A DNA stretch of 9,077 nt, taken from NCBI GenBank assembly GCA_028281075.1, contig JANQKO010000462.1, forward strand, positions 1 to 9,077. The letters run 5' to 3'. The position numbers were made by a program, and so were the translations under genes. This document shows positions 1 through 6,516 of the stretch, piece after piece (the stretch's first letter is position 1; each line of letters starts with the position of its first letter). Source of the DNA: Alphaproteobacteria bacterium (GTDB taxonomy: Bacteria; Pseudomonadota; Alphaproteobacteria; GCA-2731375). A model generated the notes under the pieces. That model saw nothing but the letters and a program-made list of their open reading frames with translations, had not been told where the DNA came from and did not search any database.

Positions 1-2154
1 CTCGTAGGACTCGTTGATCGGCGCCCAGCTCCGGCCGATGTCCATGCCGGTGCTCGACAGGATTCTGAGCAGCATCGGCACCTGATCCGACCCGACCCGG
101 TCGCCGTCGACCGACAGATGCATGTCGGCCGTGCCGTCGTCGCCGCGAACGACGTCGAGGCGGATCGTGTGCCGGCCGGGCGTCAGCGGTACGGATGCCG
201 CGACGACGACATGTTCGCGGAACAGGTTGTAGTCGAAATGCAACCGGCCGTCGGCGAGATAAAGCACGAAGCCGCTGTTGATGGTGCCACGGGCGATCAG
301 CGCGCCGTTCTCGGCGTCGGCGACGTGTTCCAGCTCGACGATGGTAGTCCAGCCGCGCGCCGTCGACGGGCAGGCATCGGCGACGATGTGGCTGACCGGC
401 GGGTGATAGACGAAACGGTGCCGTGCCGTCGGCATGCCCGGCCGGCGCGAGGCGCGGAACAGCAGGGCGGCGCCGCGGTCGTCGAGCGGCAGCACGCCGT
501 GGCGTTCCGCCTCCGACCACCACAGGTCCGTCATCTCCTTCAGCCGCGCCGGCTCGGCCGCGGCCAGGTCGTTGCATTCCGAGAAATCGTCGTCCAGGCG
601 ATAGAGCTCCCAGGCGTCGTCGTCGAACGGCGTGCCATGCTTGTGGCGGGTCACCGCCTTCCAGCCCTTGTGCCAGATGCCCCGGTGGCCCAGCATCTCG
701 AAATACTGCGTGTCCCGGGCCGGCCGGGCGGCCGCGTCGTCGAAGGTCGGCGTCAGGCTGGCGCCGTGCAGCGGCATCTGCGCCACGCCCGCGACGCTGT
801 CGGGCAGGTCTGTGCCGAGCAGGTCGAGCACCGTCGGCATGATGTCGATGGCATGACAGAAGCCGTGCCGGAGGCCGCCCGGTTCCTTCAGGCGAGCCGG
901 CCAGTGCACCACCAGCGGGTCGCGGACGCCGCCGCCATGGGTGTTCTGCTTGTACCATTTCAACGGCGTGTTGCCGGCCTGGGCCCAGCCCCAGGGGATG
1001 TTGCTGTGGCTCTTCGGGCCGCCGATATCGTCGAGCTGCGCCACGGCGGCGTCGACGTCCTCCTTCAGGCCATTGAAATAGCGCATCTCGTCCAGCACGC
1101 CGGTCTGGCCGCCCTCCTGGCTGGCGCCGTTGTCCGACATCACCAGCAGCAGCGTGTTGTCCAACTGCCCCGTCGCTTCCAGGAAGGCCACGAGCCGGCC
1201 GATCTGATGGTCGGTATGGTCGAGCATGGCGGCGAAGGCTTCCTGCAGGCGGGCGGCGAAGGCGCGCTCGTTGTCGCTCAGATCGTCCCAGGGTTTGACG
1301 CCGGGATTGCGTCCAGCCAGTCGCGTGCCGTTGGGCACGACGCCCATCTCGAGCTGGCGGGCGAACCAGGTCTCGCGCACGGCGTCCCAGCCCGCATCGA
1401 AGCGCCCGCGATACTTCGCCAGCCAGTCCGCCGGCACCTGGTGCGGCGAATGGGTGGCGCCGTAGGCGAGGTAGAGGAAAAACGGCCGTTCCGGCACCAG
1501 CGAGATGACGTCGCGCATCATGCCGATGGCCCGGTCGGTGATGTCTTCGGACACATGGTAGCCGTCCGCGGGGCCGCCCGGCGGATCGGCGAAATGGTTG
1601 TCGATGGTCAGCTCCGGCCGGAACTGGTCGGTCTCGCCCTGCATGAAGCCGTAATAGCGGTCGAAGCCGCGCTGCAGCGGCCAGTTGTGGAACGGGCCGG
1701 CGGCCGAGCACTCGGCCATCGGCGCCAGGTGCCATTTGCCGGCCGCGAAGGTGGCGTAGCCCTGGTCGCGCAGCACCTCGGCCAGCGTCGCCGCCGAGCG
1801 CGGGATGGCGCCGCGCATGTGCGGAAAGCCGGTATCCATGTTTGAGATCGCGCGCATGCGCACGGCGTGATGGTTGCGCCCGGTCAGCAGGCAGGCCCGG
1901 GTCGGCGAGCACAGCGCCGTGGTGTGGAAGCCGGTATAGCGCAGGCCGCTGGCGGCCAGGCGATCCACGTTCGGCGTCTCGATATCGGAGCCATAGCAGC
2001 CGAAATGGGCGAAGCCGGTGTCGTCCAGCACGACGACGACGATGTTGGGGGCATTCTCGGGCAGCGTCGGCGCCGGCCACCAGGGTTCCGATTCCGCGTG
2101 CGTGCGGCCGATATGGCCGCCGAAGTCCGGCTCGGCGGGGTGCTTGTAGCTCAT
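1..2154 (-). CDS. Type I (formylglycine) sulfatase, arylsulfatase-like, 3' end beyond window
   Basis: Hydrolyses sulfate esters, releasing sulfate and an alcohol or phenol. The frame is open for 718 codons from ATG at 2154 to the window edge without a stop, so the C-terminus is missing. Long bacterial arylsulfatases of this type run to roughly 780 residues, so only some tens of residues are likely absent. The active site is complete: metal-binding D44-D45, signature C82-S-P-T-R86 (C82 is the residue converted to formylglycine), K140 and H142 in GKWH, H235 in ATHSPH, D341-N342 in MSDNG, and K402. The order, and several spacings, match Pseudomonas aeruginosa AtsA. From about residue 579 a beta-rich region follows, typical of the long family members. 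No signal peptide is visible at the N-terminus (MSYKHPAEPDFGG), so it is probably cytoplasmic. It starts 30 bp after the NMO-like gene and is probably co-transcribed. The exact substrate cannot be told. No formylglycine-generating enzyme is in the window. Confidence 0.95.
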   Translation of the reverse strand, partial: MSYKHPAEPDFGGHIGRTHAESEPWWPAPTLPENAPNIVVVVLDDTGFAHFGCYGSDIETPNVDRLAASGLRYTGFHTTALCSPTRACLLTGRNHHAVRMRAISNMDTGFPHMRGAIPRSAATLAEVLRDQGYATFAAGKWHLAPMAECSAAGPFHNWPLQRGFDRYYGFMQGETDQFRPELTIDNHFADPPGGPADGYHVSEDITDRAIGMMRDVISLVPERPFFLYLAYGATHSPHQVPADWLAKYRGRFDAGWDAVRETWFARQLEMGVVPNGTRLAGRNPGVKPWDDLSDNERAFAARLQEAFAAMLDHTDHQIGRLVAFLEATGQLDNTLLLVMSDNGASQEGGQTGVLDEMRYFNGLKEDVDAAVAQLDDIGGPKSHSNIPWGWAQAGNTPLKWYKQNTHGGGVRDPLVVHWPARLKEPGGLRHGFCHAIDIMPTVLDLLGTDLPDSVAGVAQMPLHGASLTPTFDDAAARPARDTQYFEMLGHRGIWHKGWKAVTRHKHGTPFDDDAWELYRLDDDFSECNDLAAAEPARLKEMTDLWWSEAERHGVLPLDDRGAALLFRASRRPGMPTARHRFVYHPPVSHIVADACPSTARGWTTIVELEHVADAENGALIARGTINSGFVLYLADGRLHFDYNLFREHVVVAASVPLTPGRHTIRLDVVRGDDGTADMHLSVDGDRVGSDQVPMLLRILSSTGMDIGRSWAPINESYE

Positions 2155-2165
2155 AGGTGTTCTCT

Positions 2166-2170
2166 CTCCT
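2166..2170 (-). promoter_or_regulatory. Ribosome binding site of the sulfatase gene
   Basis: Minus-strand AGGAG lies within a purine-rich GAGAGGAGAGAG run, 11 nt before the ATG at 2154. The spacing is slightly long, but this is the only good match in the 30-bp gap. The next residues (SYKHPAEPDF) agree with the usual N-terminal lead-in of this sulfatase type, which supports the start. Confidence 0.6.
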
Positions 2171-2184
2171 CTCGCGCGGCGGCG

Positions 2185-3261
2185 TCAGCGATGCAGCCGC
2201 CGCATGGCCCGCTCGGTTTCGGTGGCAAGCTCGGCGACGACGGCGGCGACCGGGCGCAGTTCGTTGACGAAGGCGATCGACTGGCCGGCCGGATAGTGCA
2301 GCAGCGGCTCGACCTCGTGCTCGGTGACGGCGCCCAGCAGGTCGCCGATCAGGATGTCGTGGTGCGGCATCGGCAACGGTTTCGGCGCGTCCGGCGCATC
2401 CCACTCGTCGGACCAGGCCGAGCGGATCATGCGCATGGTCTTGCCGGAATCGGACCGGCTGATGACGGTATCCTCGCTGCCGGCGGCCAGCAGCTTGGCG
2501 CGCAGCTTCGGGCCCATCTCGTGCTCGGCCGTGCCCAGCCACAGCGAGCCGGTCCAGACGCCCTGCGCCCCCATGGCCAGCGCCGCGGCGATATGCCGGC
2601 CCGTCGCCACGCCGCCCGCCGCCAGCACCTGCACCTTGCCGGCGAGGTCGACGATCTGCGGCACCAGCGTGAAGGTGCCGATCGGGCCGGTGTGACCGCC
2701 GGCGTCATGGCCCTGGGCGACGATCAGGTCTACCCCGGCATCGAGCGCCATGCGCGCATGCCGCGGGCTGCCGATCAGCGCGGCGGTCAGCTTGCCGTCG
2801 TTCTTCGCCTGTGCCACGACGTCGGGCGGCGCGCCGATGCCGCAGGCGAACAGGTTGACGTCGGAGGCCAGCACCGCGGCGATCTGGCGCTCGGCGATTT
2901 CCTCGGAGCGCAGAAAGCGCGAACGCATGCCGGGTCCGCTCGCCGGCGGCACCTGGTACTTGTCATAGAGGTGCTGGACGAAGGCCTTGTGCCGTTCCGG
3001 CAGTTCGGCCTCGACCGCGCGCTTGTCGGCGGTCGCCGGCATGCCGCGCGGCAATACCAGGTCGACGCCGAAGGGTTTGTCGCCGATGCGCCGGCGGATC
3101 AGCGCCAGCCGCTCGGCGATCTCTTCCGGCGTGTCGCGCGTCGCGCCGTACACGCCGATGCATCCCGCCTCGGCCAGCGCGCAGACCACGTCCACCGAGT
3201 GCGCGAAGCCGAAAATCGGATGGCGCAGACCCAGCCGTTCCATCAATGCGTTTTGCGTCAC
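2185..3261 (-). CDS. Nitronate monooxygenase-like (2-nitropropane dioxygenase family) FMN protein
   Basis: Predicted 358-residue TIM-barrel flavoprotein of the NMO/2-nitropropane dioxygenase family, which oxidises alkyl nitronates with O2 using FMN; relatives include the enoyl-ACP reductase FabK. Visible motifs: N-terminal ERLGLRHPIFGFAHS (residues 8-22); QGHDAGGHTG (183-192), where H190 is the likely catalytic His of the QGxxAGGHxG signature; and the FMN phosphate-binding stretch LAAGGVATGRHIAAAL (213-228) followed by GAQGVWTGSLWLGT. The C-terminal tail (GQSIAFVNELRPVAAVVAEL) is usual for the family. The start is GTG at 3261, which overlaps the stop of the upstream CoA-ligase gene by 4 bp and is preceded by GGAGGT. 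An internal ATG at codon 7 is possible but less well supported. Many genes with this label have no proven nitronate activity. With a CoA ligase upstream, the true role may be another flavin-dependent oxidation or reduction in a catabolic route. Confidence 0.9.
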   Translation of the reverse strand: MTQNALMERLGLRHPIFGFAHSVDVVCALAEAGCIGVYGATRDTPEEIAERLALIRRRIGDKPFGVDLVLPRGMPATADKRAVEAELPERHKAFVQHLYDKYQVPPASGPGMRSRFLRSEEIAERQIAAVLASDVNLFACGIGAPPDVVAQAKNDGKLTAALIGSPRHARMALDAGVDLIVAQGHDAGGHTGPIGTFTLVPQIVDLAGKVQVLAAGGVATGRHIAAALAMGAQGVWTGSLWLGTAEHEMGPKLRAKLLAAGSEDTVISRSDSGKTMRMIRSAWSDEWDAPDAPKPLPMPHHDILIGDLLGAVTEHEVEPLLHYPAGQSIAFVNELRPVAAVVAELATETERAMRRLHR

Positions 3262-5357
3262 GTCCGCACCTCCAGCACCGCGTCCAGCGCCACCGCCCCC
3301 TCGCCCCTCGGCAATACGACGAACGGATTGAGATCCACCGACAGCAGCCGGTCGGCCTGCGTGGCGGCAAACCGCGACAGCGTCGCCAGCGCCGCCGCCA
3401 ATGCGTCGATATCGGCGGCCGGCGCACCGCGCACGCCGTCCAGCACAGCGCGGCCCTTGATTTCGTCGATCATGCGATGCGCCTCGCCGTCGTCGAAGGG
3501 CGCGACGCGGAAGCTCACGTCCTCCAGCACTTCCACCAGGACGCCGCCGAGACCGAACATCACCAGCGGCCCGAACACCGGGTCCATGTGGATGCCGAGA
3601 ATGGTCTCGACACCGCCGGTCAGCATCGGCGCGACCAGGCAGCCGCTGATCGCGGCGCGGGGCGCGCGGTTCCTGGCCGCATCCGTGATCGCGGCGAATG
3701 CGCCGCGGACGGCATCCGCCGAGGCGAGGTTCAGGCGCACGCCGCCGATCTCGGTCTTGTGCAGGATGTCGGGCGAAACGATCTTCATCGCCACCGGCAG
3801 CCCCAGCGCCTCGGCGGCCGCGACCGCTTCATCCGCCGTCACGGCAAGCCGGTGCGGCGTCATCGGCAGGCCGGCGGCGCCGAGGATCCGCATGGCCTGG
3901 ACTTCGGTCAGCGGCCCGCTCGGCAGCGTCGACGCACCGCCGGTGCTCGGTCGGCGGGTCCAGCCCGGCGGGCGCGCGAAGGCGTCGGCGAAGTGCGCGC
4001 CGGCCGCGGCGGCGCGGGTCGCGTGCGTCGGCTCGACGCAAAGTGGCAGCCCCGCCGCCTCGAGACGCTCCTGGACCGCCGGTGGCGCCATGCCGGCGAC
4101 ACAGAGGAACTTGCCCGGATGGTCGCGTTTCAGGTCGGACCACAGGGCCAGGTTCCGGTCGGCATCGGCGCCGGTGGCCGCCAGCGCGGCGCCCTGGAAG
4201 CCGACGATGGCATCGTAGTCGGCCTCGTCCAGCACCAGCCGCAGCGCCGTGTCCAGCAGCTCCGGCTGGTTCAGGATCTGGCCGGTGACGTCCAGCGGGT
4301 TGTTGACGCCGGCATAGGGGACGATGTCCTTGAACTTTCGCTGCGTCGCTTCCGGCAGCGTCGCGACATCGAGGCCGCGGGCGGCCGCGTCGTCGGCCAT
4401 CAGCACGCCGACGCCGCCCGAGACGGTGACCAGGCCAGCGCGATTTCCCTTCGGCAACCCACCGACGGCCAGTGCCGCGGCGATGCCGTAGAATTCCTCG
4501 ATCGAGTTGGCGCGATAGGCCCCGAACTGCCGGAACACGGCCTCGAACACCCGGTCGGTCCCGGCCAACGCCGAGGTATGCGACTGCGCCGCCCGGGCGC
4601 CGGCCTCGGTGCGGCCCAGCTTGACGACGACGACCGGCTTGCGGTTCGCGCGGGCCAGCGCGAGCGCGTCGAGCATGGCCGCGCCGTCGCGGACGCCCTC
4701 GAGATACAGCAGGATCACGTCCGTCGCCGGGTCCTCGGCCAGAAACGCCAGGCAGTCGGCGGCGTCGACGTCGGCCTCGTTGCCGGTGGTCAGCGCGTGG
4801 CTGAAGCCGACGCCGCGCTCGACCGCCATCATGCTCGACAGCCCGCCGAAGGCGCCGGACTGGCTGACCAGGCCGATCCGCCCCGCCGGCATTTGCAGCG
4901 CGAAGGCCGGATGGAAGCTCGCCGTCAGATGGCGGCCGAAATTGGCGAAGCCCATGCAGTTCGGACCGATCAGGCGCAGGCCGGTCTCGCGGGCGATGGC
5001 CGTCAGCCGCGCCTGCTGTTCGACGCCCTCGCCGCCGACCTCGGCGAAGCCGCCGGCGAAGACCACGACGCCGCCGACGCCCTTGGCGGCGCACTGGCCC
5101 AGCACGTCTTCGACCATCGCCCCCGGTACCGCGCAGATCGCCAGATCCACCGGGCCCGGCACGTCGCCGATCGCGGCATAGGCCGGCAGGCCCTGTATCT
5201 CGTCGCGGTTCGGGTTGATCGGATAGACCGGCCCGGCGAAGCCGTGGGCCGTCAGCATCGCCACCGGCCGGCCGCCGATGCGGGTCGGATCGCCGGACGC
5301 GCCGATGACGGCGACGGAGCCGGCCTCGAAGACGCGGCGCAGGGTGTCGCTGCCCAT
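3258..5357 (-). CDS. Acyl-CoA synthetase, NDP-forming, single-chain (acetate-CoA ligase family)
   Basis: This 699-residue protein is predicted to interconvert a carboxylic acid, CoA and a nucleoside triphosphate with acyl-CoA, NDP and phosphate. Domains in order: CoA-binding Rossmann domain (about 8-140, with VAVIGASGDPTRIG and VYPINPN); succinyl-CoA-ligase-like domains (about 155-460, with GLVSQSGAFGG at 162-172); a linker rich in P, S, G and T (about 463-482); and an ATP-grasp domain (about 483-699). Catalytic His260 sits in QSHTSALAG, matching the phospho-His of the alpha part of this family. H533 in ILHKTEIGGVRLNL matches the second His of the beta part. FGLGGVLVEVLEDVSFR (601-617) and SVDLNPFVV (673-681) are conserved ATP-grasp segments. 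The fused alpha-beta length of about 700 is normal. ATG at 5357 follows a strong GGGGAGG; the gene ends in a 4-bp overlap with the NMO-like gene. The acid is unknown. The family handles small aliphatic and aryl acids, and context suggests the acid freed from the imported substrate. Confidence 0.94.
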   Translation of the reverse strand: MGSDTLRRVFEAGSVAVIGASGDPTRIGGRPVAMLTAHGFAGPVYPINPNRDEIQGLPAYAAIGDVPGPVDLAICAVPGAMVEDVLGQCAAKGVGGVVVFAGGFAEVGGEGVEQQARLTAIARETGLRLIGPNCMGFANFGRHLTASFHPAFALQMPAGRIGLVSQSGAFGGLSSMMAVERGVGFSHALTTGNEADVDAADCLAFLAEDPATDVILLYLEGVRDGAAMLDALALARANRKPVVVVKLGRTEAGARAAQSHTSALAGTDRVFEAVFRQFGAYRANSIEEFYGIAAALAVGGLPKGNRAGLVTVSGGVGVLMADDAAARGLDVATLPEATQRKFKDIVPYAGVNNPLDVTGQILNQPELLDTALRLVLDEADYDAIVGFQGAALAATGADADRNLALWSDLKRDHPGKFLCVAGMAPPAVQERLEAAGLPLCVEPTHATRAAAAGAHFADAFARPPGWTRRPSTGGASTLPSGPLTEVQAMRILGAAGLPMTPHRLAVTADEAVAAAEALGLPVAMKIVSPDILHKTEIGGVRLNLASADAVRGAFAAITDAARNRAPRAAISGCLVAPMLTGGVETILGIHMDPVFGPLVMFGLGGVLVEVLEDVSFRVAPFDDGEAHRMIDEIKGRAVLDGVRGAPAADIDALAAALATLSRFAATQADRLLSVDLNPFVVLPRGEGAVALDAVLEVRT
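3268..3273 (-). promoter_or_regulatory. Ribosome binding site of the NMO-like gene, inside the CoA-ligase 3' end
   Basis: Minus-strand GGAGGT lies 6 nt before the GTG start at 3261. It is embedded in the last codons of the upstream acyl-CoA synthetase gene (within ...LEVRT). It decides the start: the alternative ATG six codons further in has no comparable site. With the GTGA stop/start overlap it points to translational coupling of the two genes. Confidence 0.7.
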
Positions 5358-5360
5358 GCC

Positions 5361-5369
5361 CCTCCCCTC
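5361..5369 (-). promoter_or_regulatory. Ribosome binding site of the acyl-CoA synthetase gene
   Basis: The minus strand reads GAGGGGAGG, 3 nt before the ATG at 5357 (GAGGGG alone is 6 nt away). It is the strongest Shine-Dalgarno-like purine run in the window and fixes the start. It lies just downstream of the T-run of the hairpin at 5390-5420. Confidence 0.65.
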
Positions 5370-5379
5370 GGTTCAGGAA

Positions 5380-5420
5380 AAAATGGAGGACGGGCCGCGG
5401 CGGTCTCGGCCGCGGCCCGT
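5380..5420 (-). terminator. Rho-independent-type terminator after the TAXI gene
   Basis: A perfect 11-bp inverted repeat (ACGGGCCGCGG at 5390-5400, CCGCGGCCCGT at 5410-5420) encloses a 9-nt loop. Read on the minus strand, the stem begins 4 nt after the TAG stop of the solute-binding protein gene. It is followed by TCCTCC and then ATTTTTT. The T-run begins about 7 nt after the stem, so it is not a textbook intrinsic terminator and may be leaky. On the plus strand no T-run follows. It may end the transporter transcript, protect its 3' end, or reduce expression of the CoA-ligase operon by attenuation. Confidence 0.65.
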
Positions 5421-5424
5421 CGGC

Positions 5425-6459
5425 CTATTTGGCTTCCGGCGGGATCTGGTCCGCCGGCACGTCAAAGCCCGCTTCCTTGTAGTAGCGGTAGGCGCCGACA
5501 TGCAGCGGGATGTTGGATTCGTTGAAGATCGTCTCCGGCGTGATCGTCTTCATCCAGTCGGCGGTCTGATAGGCGTCGTCGATATTCTCCCAGAACGCCT
5601 TGGTCATCCGGTAGACGAGGTCCGGATCGAGCCCCTTGTGCGTGCCGATGCCGACCCATGAGCCGATGGTCTTGACCGGCGTCTCGTTGACCTGGTTCTC
5701 GTAGAGTCCGGCCGGGATCGTGTGGATCGTCCGCCCCGGCAGCGCCAGCGCTGCCTTCAACGACGGCTGTTCCCAAGCATCGTCCGGAACGCCCAGAATG
5801 CGGATTTTCGAGACCAGCGCGAACTGCTGGATCTGTGGACTCGGCAGCGTCGTCGGCCCGATGTGAACATCCATCTGGCGGTCGATGAAGGCCGTCTCGG
5901 CCGAGCTCCAGTCATAACGCATGACCTCGAAGTCCTCGTTCGGCGTCAGGTCGGTCGCCGCCGCCACGATCTGCGTCGCCACCTTGGTCGCGGCTCCGGC
6001 CGGCGGACCCAGGAACACCTTCTTGCCCTTGATGTCGCTGAGCGACCGGATGCCGGAATCCTCGTAGACCACGATGTGATAGGGACCGAGCGCGAAGTTG
6101 AGGATGTTGCGCAGTTCCTTGTTCAGTTCCGGCGCGTTGGCGACCTTGGCGAACATCGCCGTCCTGCTCTGCATGAAGTGGTTGATCGTCGGCGCCGTGA
6201 TGATCAGATCGACCTTGCGGTTGGCGGCGTTCACGGCCGACTTCGTCGCCGGCTTGCCGGTGGAAACCTGGATGTTGACCGGCAGATGCCGCTGCACGAT
6301 CTGCGTGAAGGTGATGCCGAACTGTCCGGCCGTCGTCCCGGCCGGAAAGCCGTCCATGGTCAGAAAGGTCTTGTCCTGCGCCACGGCCGTGCCGGTCAGC
6401 GCCAACCCGATCGCGCCGGCCGCCATGACCGTCGGCAAAAGCTTTGCTTTCCTTGACAT
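5425..6459 (-). CDS. TRAP transporter solute-binding protein, TAXI family
   Basis: This 344-residue periplasmic receptor would capture an organic anion and deliver it to the fused TRAP membrane protein encoded just upstream. The N-terminus is a clear Sec signal peptide: basic SRKAK, hydrophobic core about 8-23, cleavage likely after AVA at 25-27. No lipobox cysteine is present. TAXI-type features are the N-terminal strand FLTMDGFPAGT (32-42), VDLIITAPTINHF (83-95) where family members read out the bound state, GKKVFLGPPAGAATKV (145-160), and the C-terminal PLHVGAYRYYKEAGF (318-332). Length is normal for the family. The GxxGGTYYP-like loop usual near the N-terminus reads GFPAGTTAGQFG here, so the ligand pocket may be unusual. 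ATG at 6459 is chosen over ATG 6498 because it has GGGAGGT 9 nt upstream and places the signal peptide at the terminus. The ligand cannot be inferred beyond a probable carboxylate or other organic anion. Confidence 0.93.
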   Translation of the reverse strand: MSRKAKLLPTVMAAGAIGLALTGTAVAQDKTFLTMDGFPAGTTAGQFGITFTQIVQRHLPVNIQVSTGKPATKSAVNAANRKVDLIITAPTINHFMQSRTAMFAKVANAPELNKELRNILNFALGPYHIVVYEDSGIRSLSDIKGKKVFLGPPAGAATKVATQIVAAATDLTPNEDFEVMRYDWSSAETAFIDRQMDVHIGPTTLPSPQIQQFALVSKIRILGVPDDAWEQPSLKAALALPGRTIHTIPAGLYENQVNETPVKTIGSWVGIGTHKGLDPDLVYRMTKAFWENIDDAYQTADWMKTITPETIFNESNIPLHVGAYRYYKEAGFDVPADQIPPEAK

Positions 6460-6468
6460 TGATCGTTT

Positions 6469-6475
6469 ACCTCCC
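6469..6475 (-). promoter_or_regulatory. Ribosome binding site of the TAXI gene
   Basis: Minus-strand GGGAGGT lies 9 nt before ATG 6459. It decides between this start and the upstream in-frame ATG at 6498, which has no such site and would place 13 extra residues before the signal peptide. Confidence 0.75.
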
Positions 6476-6487
6476 GTTGCAGTTATC

Positions 6488-6510
6488 GCCGCGGACATGC
6501 CGCCCGCGGC
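6488..6510 (-). other. Intercistronic stem-loop between permease and binding-protein genes
   Basis: A perfect 7-bp inverted repeat (GCCGCGG at 6488-6494, CCGCGGC at 6504-6510) with a 9-nt loop sits 6 nt after the permease stop. No T-run follows on the minus strand (GATAACTGCAACGGG), so it is not an intrinsic terminator. It could stabilise a processed mRNA end and thereby help set permease and binding-protein levels differently. A stem this short can arise by chance in DNA this rich in G+C. Confidence 0.35.
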
Positions 6511-6516
6511 CCGATG

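Noticed and set aside
118..1845. Long plus-strand open frame (575 codons) opposite the sulfatase
   Set aside because: The minus-strand sulfatase has a complete set of catalytic residues. The plus-strand product is Arg/Ala/Val-rich, low in complexity and without recognisable motifs, as expected for an antisense frame in GC-rich DNA.
1867..4218. Plus-strand open frame of 783 codons opposite the NMO-like and CoA-ligase genes
   Set aside because: It spans the boundary of two well-supported minus-strand genes and changes composition there. No domain or RBS supports it.
3829..5094. Second minus-strand open frame (421 codons) within the CoA-ligase gene
   Set aside because: An Arg-rich frame-shifted shadow of the CoA ligase with no motifs.
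3246..5525. Plus-strand open frame of 759 codons opposite the CoA-ligase gene
   Set aside because: Its product is rich in Arg, Gly, His, Asp and Gln with no family motifs. It is a mirror of the strongly biased codons of the real gene.
6460..6498. Upstream ATG at 6498 as start of the TAXI gene
   Set aside because: It has no Shine-Dalgarno match, lies in the hairpin loop, and would bury the signal peptide behind 13 residues. ATG 6459 has GGGAGGT at good spacing.
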